NCBI GenBank assembly: GCA_963706605.1
Contig: OY970165.1
Location: forward strand, 1-64,000
DNA from: VRUE01 sp963706605
GTDB lineage: Bacteria; Actinomycetota; Thermoleophilia; Solirubrobacterales; 70-9
Length of the DNA: 64,000 bases
Reading direction: 5' to 3'
The notes beneath the pieces were generated by a model. That model had not been told where the DNA came from, ran no database searches, and saw only the letters and a program-made list of their open reading frames with translations. Shown in pieces: positions 1-8,002 of the stretch (position 1 is the first letter of the stretch; each line of letters opens with the position of its first letter). Made by a program: the position numbers and the translations under genes.

Positions 1-37
1 CACTACCGAGAAGCCGAGAGCTAAAGTCAAGACCTAG

Positions 38-1078
38 ATGAAGGCCTACCAGCTGACCGCGTGGCAGGCGCCACCGCAGATGCGCGAGGTCTCTGTTCCC
101 CAGCCGGGGCCCGGAGAGGTGCTGGTCAAGATGGGAGGCGCCGGTGCCTGCCACTCTGACCTGCACCTGATGGAGTGGCCGGAGGGGACGATGGACTTCG
201 ACCTGCCCTTCACCCTCGGCCACGAGAACGCCGGCTGGGTCGAGGCCCTCGGCGCCGGGGTCGAAGGACTGGAGCCCGGTGAGGCAGTTGCCGTCTACGG
301 CCCCTGGGGTTGTGGCCGCTGCCGCGCGTGCCGCCGCTCGGCCGAGAACTACTGCGAGCAACAGGCTGAGATCGGCGCCTTCGGCGGCGGCCTCGGCCTC
401 GACGGCGGCATGACCGAGTACATGCTCGTCCCCCACTCGCGGCTGCTGCTGCCATTGGGCGATCTCGATCCCCGCGACGCCGCGCCGCTGTCCGATGCCG
501 CCCTCACCCCCTACCACGCGATCAAGCGCTCGCTGCACCTGCTGGTGCCCGGCTCGACCGCAGTGGTGATCGGCGTCGGCGGGCTCGGCCACATGGCGGT
601 GCAGATCCTTCGCGCCCTCAGCCCGGCCAAGGTGATCGCGGTCGACACCTCGCCCGAGAAGCTCGCCCTGGCGCGCGAGGTCGGCGCCGAGGAGACGGTC
701 GAGTCGGGCGAGGACGCAGCCGAGCAGATTCGCGAGCTGACCGGCGGACGCGGCGCCGAGCTGGTCCTCGATGACGTCGGCGCCGATGACACCCTGGCGC
801 TGGCCCGCGAGATCACCCGCTTTGAGGCGCACCTGACGGTGGTCGGCCTGGCCGGCGGCAAGCTGCAGTTCGCCTTCGGGGCGCTGCCATTCGAGTCGCA
901 GCTGACGATTCCCTACTGGGGAACCGCGATTGAGCTGATCGAGGTACTCGACCTCGCCCGCGCCGGCAGGATCCACGCTCACGTCGAGCGCTTCCCGCTC
1001 GACCGGGTCGAGGACGCCTATGCGCGAATGCGGGAGGGGACCCTCGACGGCCGAGCGGTTATCTGCCCCCAGGACTGA
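38..1078 (+). CDS. zinc-dependent alcohol dehydrogenase, NAD(P)-binding
   Basis: This 346-residue protein is a medium-chain alcohol dehydrogenase that oxidises alcohols or reduces aldehydes with NAD(P). The catalytic zinc ligands are visible as Cys38 in GACHSDLH and His62-Glu63 in LGHENAG. A four-cysteine structural zinc lobe (CGRCRACRR...NYC) lies near residues 92-106. The Rossmann motif VIGVGGLGHMAVQ follows near residue 178, with an acidic residue after strand 2 (AVDTS), which favours NAD. Length is normal for the family. The physiological substrate cannot be read from the sequence. The gene stands alone, converging on the ABC genes to its right. Confidence 0.93.
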   Translation: MKAYQLTAWQAPPQMREVSVPQPGPGEVLVKMGGAGACHSDLHLMEWPEGTMDFDLPFTLGHENAGWVEALGAGVEGLEPGEAVAVYGPWGCGRCRACRRSAENYCEQQAEIGAFGGGLGLDGGMTEYMLVPHSRLLLPLGDLDPRDAAPLSDAALTPYHAIKRSLHLLVPGSTAVVIGVGGLGHMAVQILRALSPAKVIAVDTSPEKLALAREVGAEETVESGEDAAEQIRELTGGRGAELVLDDVGADDTLALAREITRFEAHLTVVGLAGGKLQFAFGALPFESQLTIPYWGTAIELIEVLDLARAGRIHAHVERFPLDRVEDAYARMREGTLDGRAVICPQD

Positions 1079-1081
1079 CTC

Positions 1082-1873
1082 CTAGCCGGAAAGATCGCGG
1101 CGCTCGAACAACCAGGCGCCAAATGCCGCGAGAACGATCGCGGCGACGGTGACACCAAAGAAGGCCAGCGGTTCGATCCCGTCTTCGATCGCGTTGCCGT
1201 AGTACCTGAAGACCGAGACGTAGCGGATGCCAGAGAGGTCGGGGTCGAGACGCCCGACCAGATCGATCACGTACATCGACACCAGCACCCCGGCGACCGC
1301 ACCGGTGACGACGCTCGTGCGCAGGGAGAAGCCGGTGGCGAGGATGCCAAGCCCGGCGAAGACCAGCGCCAGGGGCCAGACGTTGGCATAGCCCGCGAGG
1401 GTGGCGCTGAAGGAGAGGTCGGCACCGGAGACGAGGCTGCCGAGGCCGGTGAACAGGACAGTGAGGACCAGGACGATCGCCAGCTCGACAGCGGTCGCCG
1501 CGAAGCTTGCAGCAGCGAGGCGCGAGCGCGAGACCGGCGCTGAGAGCAAGACGTCGAGGCGACCACTTTCGGCGGCGCCGGAGAGCCCGCTGGCGACGGC
1601 GCGCACGGCGAGGTAGCCGAGCGCGAGCGGCACGATCAGGCTCAGCATCTCCGCGTGCAGGTACTGCTCCACGCTGGTCAGCTGGCCGATCCCGAACGCT
1701 TCCTTCAGCGCCGGCGGGTAGTTCTTGATCGCCTTGGAGAGCGCGCCTTCGACCGAGGGAAAGATCAAGACGATGAAGGCCGACCAAAGGCCGAGCGGCA
1801 CGCCCCAGGCGAGCAGCGAGCGTCGCCGGTCGGAGAGGTGGGTACCGACGAGCGCCGCCAGTTGCGAGCTCAT
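1082..1873 (-). CDS. ABC-2 type exporter permease subunit
   Basis: The product is a 263-residue integral membrane protein with about six hydrophobic segments, two of them at residues 20-40 and 75-95. A charged loop contains the pattern ESGRLDVLLSAPVSR, typical of ABC-2 permeases next to the coupling helix. It should form a membrane export complex with the ATPase encoded just upstream. Its ATG overlaps the stop codon of that gene (ATGA, 1870-1873), which indicates translational coupling and a fixed stoichiometry. The transported substrate is unknown; drug or lipid export is common for such two-gene systems. Confidence 0.88.
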   Translation of the reverse strand: MSSQLAALVGTHLSDRRRSLLAWGVPLGLWSAFIVLIFPSVEGALSKAIKNYPPALKEAFGIGQLTSVEQYLHAEMLSLIVPLALGYLAVRAVASGLSGAAESGRLDVLLSAPVSRSRLAAASFAATAVELAIVLVLTVLFTGLGSLVSGADLSFSATLAGYANVWPLALVFAGLGILATGFSLRTSVVTGAVAGVLVSMYVIDLVGRLDPDLSGIRYVSVFRYYGNAIEDGIEPLAFFGVTVAAIVLAAFGAWLFERRDLSG

Positions 1874-2760
1874 GCCTTTCCCTCTCGGTAGTAGGTGAGG
1901 AAGATCTCCTCGAGCGTGGGGTGGGTCAGCTCCATGTCGAGGACGTGGCGCCGGGCGATCGCCTTGATCACCGGGTCGAGGTCGCCGCTGACCTTGAAGG
2001 AGACCTTGCCGTCGGCCGCCTGCAGATCGCTGACGCCCGGCAGCGATTGCAGATCGGAGAGGTCGTCGGAATCGGCCAGCTCGAGGGTGACAGTGCGCCG
2101 CGCCTTGCCGAGTAGCTCGTCGATCCGCTCGACCGCGATCAGCTTGCCCTCGCGCACGATGCCGACCCGGTCGCAGACCCGCTCGACCTCGTCGAGCTCG
2201 TGAGAGGAGAGCAGGACGGTGCAGCCGCGCGCCCGCTCCTCGGCGACCAGGGCGAGGAACTCCTCCTGCATCAGCGGGTCGAGCCCGCTGGTTGGCTCGT
2301 CAAGGATCAGCAGCTCAGGCGAGTGGAAGGTGGCGAGGATGAGGCCGACCTTCTGCCGGTTGCCACGTGAGAGCTGGCCCAGAGGGCGGTCGAGGTCGGC
2401 GCGAAAGCGCTCGGCCAAGGCCTCGGCGCGGCCGAGGCCCTCGATTCCCCGCAGGCGAGCAAGAAGGCGGAGCCCCTCGCGGCCAGTGGCCTGTTTTCCG
2501 TAGCCGAAGTCACCGGGGAGGTTGCCCAGGCGAGCGCGGATGGCGACGCTGTCGCGGTGGCTGTCGAGGCCGAAGATGCGGGCGCTGCCGCTGCTCGGAT
2601 GAAGCAGGTCGAGCAGGGTACGGATCGTCGTCGTCTTGCCCGCCCCGTTGGGGCCGAGGAAGCCGAAGACCTCAGCGGCCTCGACTGAGATCGTCACGTC
2701 CTCGATGCCCCGTGCGCTTCCGTAGGACTTCGTCAGCCGCTCGGTCTCGATCACTGGCAC
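1870..2760 (-). CDS. ABC transporter ATP-binding subunit
   Basis: This 296-residue ATPase energises the permease encoded downstream. The Walker A motif GPNGAGKTT lies near residue 36, the signature LSRGNRQK near 133 and Walker B LLILDEPTSGLD near 150, with the switch histidine in SSHELDEV. A C-terminal domain of about 85 residues after the nucleotide-binding core matches the DrrA/CcmA-like drug-exporter ATPases. It is the first gene of a two-gene operon read leftward. No regulator gene lies beside it, and the 480 bases to the right hold only decayed sequence. Confidence 0.92.
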   Translation of the reverse strand: MPVIETERLTKSYGSARGIEDVTISVEAAEVFGFLGPNGAGKTTTIRTLLDLLHPSSGSARIFGLDSHRDSVAIRARLGNLPGDFGYGKQATGREGLRLLARLRGIEGLGRAEALAERFRADLDRPLGQLSRGNRQKVGLILATFHSPELLILDEPTSGLDPLMQEEFLALVAEERARGCTVLLSSHELDEVERVCDRVGIVREGKLIAVERIDELLGKARRTVTLELADSDDLSDLQSLPGVSDLQAADGKVSFKVSGDLDPVIKAIARRHVLDMELTHPTLEEIFLTYYREGKA

Positions 2761-2850
2761 GGCGCCATGCTCGCAGGCTCGCGACTAAAGAGGCATATCT
2801 GCATCCACACCGTTGAAGTCAGTGGGTGACGCGAGAACTACGGTAGTGCG

Positions 2851-3224
2851 GTGTCCGCCCTGGCCCAATACGCAATTGCGCTTGGGGTTGTCTTCGGCGT
2901 CAACCTTCTCCCGGCGTTCGGCCCGCCAACCGCAGGCGCTCCGCGGCCGGGCTCGGGCTCTTTGCCCTTTCGCCGTTGCCTTCGGGACAGCTTTTCGTCG
3001 CCGCCGGCCTGATGACCGTTCCCCTCGTGCCGCTGACCGCGGCCTTCTTCGCTGGGCGGCTCGTCTCCTACTCGCTCTATGTCGCGGTCGCCTCCGTAGC
3101 TGAGCGCAACCTCGGCTCGGTGGCCATCGACTCTTTGACCTCTCCCGTCGGAATGGCTTTGCAGTTTGGCGATGCTTGCCGGACTTGGCCGTGCTCCTCG
3201 GACGCTCAGGGAGCTTCGGGTTGA
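2851..3224 (+). pseudogene. remnant of a polytopic membrane protein
   Basis: Two pieces of one membrane protein are readable in different frames. An N-terminal piece (SALAQYAIALGVVFGVNLLPAFGPPT, from 2851) is interrupted. A second piece from about 2965 reads LFALSPLPSGQLFVAAGLM and on to RLVSYSLYVAVASVAE and SLTSPVGMALQ. The middle of the protein is missing, and the frame is lost again near 3160. The LLPAFGPPT and SPLPS..LF..AG patterns resemble DedA/VTT-like proteins, but that assignment is from memory of the family. No intact start-to-stop frame exists, so the gene is dead. Confidence 0.6.
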
Positions 3225-3237
3225 AAGACTCGACTCC

Positions 3238-3772
3238 ATGAGGCCGCGTTTTGTCATCACCGCCCTGGCGGCTATCGCCTGTGTGCTCTACAGGACACTG
3301 TTGCGTCAACCGATCCTCACCTGGGGGGCGACTGAAGCGGAGGCCACGTCCCGTCTTCCGGGAGACGAGCTGCTTGAGGATGCCGATGGCATATCGACCC
3401 GCGCGATCGAGATCGACGCCCCTGCCGCTGACGTGTGGCCCTGGCTGGCGCAGATGGGTCCCTCCCCACGCGGAGGGGCCTACACCTACGACGACGATCG
3501 GCTTCGGCTCAAACCAGATGCGGGTCGAGCGGGTCGAGCCCCAGCGGGTGCTCTCCTGGCGCTCGCAGGACGGTAACTGGGTCTGGACGTTTGTGCTTGC
3601 CGAGCGGGACGACAGGACGAGGCTGATCAGCCGCAACCGGTTTCGCCTTCCGACGCTCGGCGCGCGTATCGGCATGCTGCCGATGGAACCCGGCTCACTG
3701 ATGATGGAGCGGAAGATGCTGCGCGGGATCGAGCAGCGCGCCGAGCGGATGGTGTCCCCAACCGCCGACTGA
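3238..3772 (+). pseudogene. SRPBCC-family protein, frameshifted and internally deleted
   Basis: The first half, from the ATG at 3238, reads through TWGATEAEA, RLPGDELLEDAD and STRAIEIDAPAADVWPWLAQMG, the classic start of SRPBCC/polyketide-cyclase-like lipid-binding proteins. Around 3510 the frame shifts. The second half continues as RVERVEPQRVLSWRSQDGNW and ERDDRTRLISRNRF to the stop at 3772. The stretch that normally follows GGAYTYD appears to be missing, so a deletion probably accompanied the frameshift. It lies directly behind the membrane-protein remnant, making 2.85-3.77 kb a small decayed block. Confidence 0.7.
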
Positions 3773-3854
3773 GCTCAGCAGACAAGGGCACCGGCGCGAG
3801 GAATCTCGCCAAGGTTGGCGCGCGCCGCCTGGCATCGGAGCTGGCGGTCAAGGT

Positions 3855-5159
3855 GTGGGGGTGCCAGAGCTACGAGCCGCCCGCGCGCCCGGTCGCCACC
3901 TGCACTGGCACCTGACCCGGCGTCGCCCCCTTCTGCTCCGTGCCGGCGGGGTCGCGGCGCTGCTCGCCGTGGTCGGCCCTGGTGTGCTGGCGGGCCTCTC
4001 CGACGATGACCCGGCCGGGATCACGACGTACTCGATCCTCGGCGCCAAGTACGGCTACGAGCTGCTTTGGGTTCTCGCCCTGTCGACCGTGGCGTTGATC
4101 GTCTTCCACGAGCTTGGGGTGCGGCTCGGGATCGTCACCGGCAAGGGACTGCTGACGCTGGTCCGCGAGCGCTACGGCGGACGGGCTGCGGCGCTCGTGC
4201 TCTCGGCCTTGCTGATTGCCAACACCGGGACGCTGTGCGCGGAGTTCGCCGGGGTGGCAGCCGGCATGGAACTACTTGGTGGAATGAGCCGGTATCTCAG
4301 CGTGCCGCTCGCGGCCATCGGTGTGTCGGCGCTCGTCTTGCGGGCGAACTTCCGCCACGTCGAGCACGTACTCCTTGCCCTCAGTTCCATCTTCGTCGCC
4401 TACGTGATCTCGGGCGTGCTCGCCCATCCCGATTGGGGTGCCGCCGCCAAGGGCCTCGTGGTGCCAAGCCTGCCGCTCAATCGTGAGGCCCTACTGGTCG
4501 CCGTGGCGACGGTCGGTACCACCCTGGCGCCGTGGGGCCTCGCCTTCATCCAGTCCTACGCGGTCGACAAGAAGCTGCACGTCAAGGACCTCCGCTACGA
4601 GCGAATCGACGTGATCGTCGGCGCCGTGCTGACCGGGGTGATCGGGTTCTTCGTCGTGATCGCATGCGCGGCAACGCTGCACGTCCAGGGCATAGACATC
4701 AACGACGCCAGCGACGCCGCGCGGGCGCTTGAACCGCTGGCGGGGAACACGGCGGCGACCCTCTTCGGCCTCGGCTTCCTCGGCGCCGCTCTGCTGGCGG
4801 CGGCCATCGTCCCTCTCTCGACCGCCTACTCAGTGTCGGAGACCCTTGGCAGGAAAGCCGACATAAACGACACCTTCGAGGAGGCGCGGTCCTTCTACGT
4901 CAGCTACGGCATCGTCGTCATCGTTGCGGCCGTCTTTGTGCTCATTCCCGGTGCCCCACTGATTCCGATCCTCTTCCTCTCCCAGGCCCTCAACGCCATC
5001 CTGCTCCTGGTATTGCTCCCTTTCATGCGTTCGCTCGGCCGCGACCGGGAGCTAATGGGGAGCCACGCCCTGGGGCGTGGGGACAGGCTCGTGACCGGGG
5101 TCGCCCTGGCCGTGATCGCGGTCTCGGTGCTGGCGCTCGGAGTGCTGACCGTCTTTTAG
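3855..5159 (+). CDS. NRAMP-like divalent metal transporter, atypical motifs
   Basis: The 434-residue product has about eleven hydrophobic helices and the NRAMP helix-1 pattern GPGVLAGLSDDDPAGITTYS. Canonical Mn/Fe transporters have DPGN in helix 1 and a metal-binding Met in an MPH motif of helix 6. Here helix 1 has DPAG, and the helix 6 region reads TTLAPWGLAFIQS without the methionine, so the usual soft-metal ligand is absent. It is probably a proton-coupled cation importer of a divergent NRAMP clade, with uncertain metal preference. The next gene, reading toward it, encodes a ZIP transporter, which suggests a metal-homeostasis context. The GTG at 3855 was taken as start; an internal start is possible because the first 25 residues are basic and poorly hydrophobic. 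Confidence 0.85.
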   Translation: MGVPELRAARAPGRHLHWHLTRRRPLLLRAGGVAALLAVVGPGVLAGLSDDDPAGITTYSILGAKYGYELLWVLALSTVALIVFHELGVRLGIVTGKGLLTLVRERYGGRAAALVLSALLIANTGTLCAEFAGVAAGMELLGGMSRYLSVPLAAIGVSALVLRANFRHVEHVLLALSSIFVAYVISGVLAHPDWGAAAKGLVVPSLPLNREALLVAVATVGTTLAPWGLAFIQSYAVDKKLHVKDLRYERIDVIVGAVLTGVIGFFVVIACAATLHVQGIDINDASDAARALEPLAGNTAATLFGLGFLGAALLAAAIVPLSTAYSVSETLGRKADINDTFEEARSFYVSYGIVVIVAAVFVLIPGAPLIPILFLSQALNAILLLVLLPFMRSLGRDRELMGSHALGRGDRLVTGVALAVIAVSVLALGVLTVF

Positions 5160-5162
5160 CGA

Positions 5163-5903
5163 TCAAACACCTAGCAGGAGGCTCAGGATCAGCATCAGCG
5201 CGGTGCCGCAGGCCAGACCAAGGCCCGGCCCGCGACGCCCCGGTCCCGAGAAGGCTTGGGGCAACATCTCGACGACGATCAGCGCCAGCATCGCTCCGGC
5301 GGCGAATGCAAAGGAGAACGACAGCAGGCTGCTGATCTGCTCGACGGCGACGAACGCGATCAGGGCACCGACCGGCTGGGGAGCGCTGGTTCCGACCGCC
5401 GCCCAGAATTGACGGGTGCGGCTGAAACCGGCTGCCGCCATTGGAATCGCGACACTGGTCCCCTCCGGAATGTTCTGGATCGCGATTGCGAGGATCACGA
5501 ACAGGCTCAGTCCGGCTCGGTCAGAGGCGAATGCCGTGCCCACTGCAAACCCCTCAGGCAGGCTGTGGACGAAGAGGACGAGAAAGACCAGGGCTGAAGT
5601 GCTGGCGCCGGGACCGGAGCGCCCCATGAAGGTGGTGTGAGAGTCCAACCGCGAACGGGCCACGCCCAGCAGCGCCGCTCCTACCGCGAGGCCACTGACG
5701 ACCGCCAGGACCGAGCCTTCTTCGGTGGCGGGGATCAGCAGGCCGGCGATCGAAGCCACACCCATCACCCCCGCGGCAAAGCCGAGGAGGAGCGGCGTCA
5801 GCTGCGCCGCTCGGTCGCCGAGAAAGAAGACCGGGATCGCACCTAGTCCGGTGGCAAGGGTCGTGCCGCAGGCGGCGAGCAACAAGACGACCACCTGGGG
5901 CAT
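5163..5903 (-). CDS. ZIP family metal transporter
   Basis: This 246-residue membrane protein has eight hydrophobic segments and the two ZIP metal-site motifs, HSLPEG in helix 4 and QNIPEG in helix 5. ZIP proteins move Zn, Fe or Mn into the cytoplasm. The histidine of the second motif is replaced by glutamine (QNIPEG instead of HNIPEG), a change also seen in some bacterial ZIPs. The gene converges with the NRAMP-like gene with only three bases between the stops. It lies nine bases after the upstream flavoprotein gene on the same strand's far side, so it may share that transcript. Confidence 0.9.
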   Translation of the reverse strand: MPQVVVLLLAACGTTLATGLGAIPVFFLGDRAAQLTPLLLGFAAGVMGVASIAGLLIPATEEGSVLAVVSGLAVGAALLGVARSRLDSHTTFMGRSGPGASTSALVFLVLFVHSLPEGFAVGTAFASDRAGLSLFVILAIAIQNIPEGTSVAIPMAAAGFSRTRQFWAAVGTSAPQPVGALIAFVAVEQISSLLSFSFAFAAGAMLALIVVEMLPQAFSGPGRRGPGLGLACGTALMLILSLLLGV

Positions 5904-5912
5904 GTCAAGAAG

Positions 5913-7091
5913 TCAGCGGCGATCCGGCGAAGACCGAAGGGCCTGCGCGGCGGCCTCGGAGGTCGAGGCCAGGAATGGCGCAAAGTACCTTCCGACGATC
6001 TTGCCTTCATCGCGCCACGGTGGATCATCGCTAAAGGTTGAAGTGTCTCCGTGGCCGCCTCCCAGCTTCCCATAGAGGTATTTCGGCTCCTCACCGGTGA
6101 GCAGCACCGCGCGCAGGATCGGCTCAAATGGTTGGGGCTCGACCTTGCTACCGACCTGAGCCGCAATCACCTCCGCGGCGGCGTCTGCCTGCTGCGTGGT
6201 GATGCCGCCCTGCTTGACGGGAAAGTTCGTCACATCTCCGACGGCGAAGACGTTTGGGAGACCTCGAACCAGACTGTGCTCGTCAACTGGGATGAAGCCG
6301 TCCTCGTCATGGGGAAGACCCTGAACGGACCTTCCCTTGAAACCTGGCGCACTGATTACGGCGTCGGCTTCGATGGGATCCCCTGGCGCGACGTCCAGTT
6401 GCCCGTTCTCAAACCTGACGGGTGTGGCGCCGGTGACAATCTCGATGCCACGTTCGGCGAGCAGTTGGCCCATCTGCTCGCTGGCACGCACCCCGAACAA
6501 CTGGAGGGGCGCATCCTCGGGGGTGACGATTTCCAGCTCCGCGCTCGAGGCGTCTGCATCCTTCAACTGCGCGGCGGCGAGAAGCGCCAACTCGTAGATC
6601 GGCAGCGGCCAGCCCAGCCCACCCGGCATCGTGAAAATCACCTTCCGCAGCGTGCCGGCCTGGAGCTCGCGCACCACATCAGCGGAAGCGTCTTCATCTG
6701 AGCCGCCCCAAAACGTCGCCGCGCCGGGAACGGTCCAAAGCATCCGCGCGCCGGAAGCTACGACCAAGTAGTCGTATTCGACCTCGTCCCCGTCGTGCGT
6801 CGTGACGCGTTGTCCGTCTGTGTCCACGGAGTTGACGCTGTCGAGAGAGAAGGAAGCGTCGCAGCGCGCGGTCAACTGCTGAAGATCGAACTTGAGCACC
6901 TCACCGGCACCGAAGGGCTTGGCGACAGCCAAGGGCCGATAGAGGAACTCGCGGCGCGGCGCATAGAGCGCGATCTCAACTCGGTCTCCGCAGAGGCCTT
7001 GCAGAGCAAGCATCTCCTCGACCCCGCCAACCCCGCCGCCGATGATGAGCACCTTCGGCTTGGAAGCACCCTGTGATGGGGTCTGGGCCAT
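5913..7091 (-). CDS. FAD-dependent NAD(P)/quinone oxidoreductase (NDH-2/SQR-like)
   Basis: The 392-residue protein begins at the ATG at 7091 (MAQTPSQGASKPKVLIIGGG). The open frame extends further upstream, but that part does not look protein-like. The FAD Rossmann motif is IGGGVGGVEEML near residue 15. A second ATG-like segment, FAVGDVTNFPVKQGG, near residue 290 is the FAD-ribityl site typical of NDH-2 and sulfide:quinone reductases. No paired catalytic cysteines of true SQR are obvious. It probably passes electrons from NAD(P)H or sulfide to membrane quinone. The downstream neighbour is the ZIP gene, and the two are likely co-transcribed. Confidence 0.82.
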   Translation of the reverse strand: MAQTPSQGASKPKVLIIGGGVGGVEEMLALQGLCGDRVEIALYAPRREFLYRPLAVAKPFGAGEVLKFDLQQLTARCDASFSLDSVNSVDTDGQRVTTHDGDEVEYDYLVVASGARMLWTVPGAATFWGGSDEDASADVVRELQAGTLRKVIFTMPGGLGWPLPIYELALLAAAQLKDADASSAELEIVTPEDAPLQLFGVRASEQMGQLLAERGIEIVTGATPVRFENGQLDVAPGDPIEADAVISAPGFKGRSVQGLPHDEDGFIPVDEHSLVRGLPNVFAVGDVTNFPVKQGGITTQQADAAAEVIAAQVGSKVEPQPFEPILRAVLLTGEEPKYLYGKLGGGHGDTSTFSDDPPWRDEGKIVGRYFAPFLASTSEAAAQALRSSPDRR

Positions 7092-7202
7092 GCTGCTCAC
7101 ACTACAGCGGCCAGACAGCTCGTTTAGTGCGAATCCCGGCCCAGTGAGCCCCGACACACCCGACCACGGCGTGGTAGGCAGCGCTGCGCACGGCCAGGCC
7201 CC

Positions 7203-7562
7203 GTGCGGATGCTTCAAGCTCGGCGAAAAGCGGGCGCAGCGCAGCCGCATCGAGCTCCCCTTGGAGCAGATCCGAGATTCGAGACCGTGCGGCTGAAGCA
7301 GGTCCGCCATGTCGAGGACTACCGGATCACCGACGACAACTACGCTGGCTTCGAGCCGCTGAAGGGGAAGGTGGACTGGTCGGGCGAACACCACTGGGTC
7401 TTCAACCTTGGCCCGGTGATGAAGCCAATGCACGAGGTTCGCACTGGCAACCTGTTTCGGGCGCAGCGGGTCTGGGTCGCACTCGACCTGCTGCTCACCT
7501 CCGAGACGGTCGCCGAAGCTCGCGACAAGACCAAGCTGCGGCTCGAGGACGCTGGCCTCTAG
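7203..7562 (+). CDS. unrecognised ORF fragment with protein-like C-terminal part
   Basis: Only the part from about residue 28 on (7284-7562) looks like a genuine protein. It is rich in aromatic residues with segments such as DYRITDDNYAGFEPLKGKVD, GEHHWVFNLGPVMKP and RAQRVWVALDLLLTSETVAE. The first 27 codons are of low-complexity shadow type, so the true start is probably lost. I do not recognise the family. Its stop codon overlaps that of the broken GIY-YIG gene on the other strand (CTAG at 7559-7562). It may be a truncated remnant of a larger gene. Confidence 0.4.
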   Translation: MRMLQARRKAGAAQPHRAPLGADPRFETVRLKQVRHVEDYRITDDNYAGFEPLKGKVDWSGEHHWVFNLGPVMKPMHEVRTGNLFRAQRVWVALDLLLTSETVAEARDKTKLRLEDAGL

Positions 7563-7917
7563 CTCGTCGCCCAAGAGTTGTACGGCGTGCCGAGCATCAA
7601 CGCGGCGTAGGGCTCGAAGACGTAGCTCTCGAAGTTGTCGGTGAGGGACGCGTGTGTCCGGCGAGGCGGGTGCGGAAGTTCGAGTACCCCCTCCCCTCCT
7701 CGCTCTCCGCAGCTCGCTCGGTGAGGCCGCATCGACCGACGTAGAGATGTCGGCCTGCCTCGGTGAACAGGTAGACGCCGTGCTCTCGTGGCGGAGGCGT
7801 CCGACCAGGACCACGACCGAACACCTCAGAAGCCAATAGCGCCTCGAGGTAGCCCGGAAGCTTGGCCTCCACTTTCCCCCAAGCCCCGTTGCGTGACCGT
7901 CTTGCCATCGGTGCCAT
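7559..7917 (-). pseudogene. GIY-YIG nuclease-like gene, frameshifted
   Basis: The frame from 7917 reads PPREHGVYLFTEAGRHLYVG followed by RCGLTERAAESEEGRGYSNF. This fits the N-terminal GIY-YIG nuclease fold (HGVYLF...LYVGR). At about 7645 the sensible reading moves to another frame, continuing as SLTDNFESYVFEPYAALMLG and TPYNSWATS to a TAG at 7559. A single-base change therefore separates two halves of one domain protein. The conserved arginine and the acidic end of the fold are split between frames, so an active nuclease is unlikely unless this is a sequencing error. Confidence 0.65.
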
Positions 7918-8002
7918 CTTCGATGATCTGACTCAAGACAGGCGCTCAGATCGTCCCAAAAGAGTGGCCAAGCAACCTAGACCAGGTAACTACTAGGCCG
8001 AG

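Noticed and set aside
2785..3675. 296-codon minus-strand frame
   Set aside because: Runs across two plus-strand remnants with recognisable protein content; itself low-complexity Arg/Ser-rich.
7092..7814. N-terminal extension of the flavoprotein frame to 7814
   Set aside because: No protein-like composition, antisense to a better plus-strand reading; the ATG at 7091 is directly before the FAD motif.
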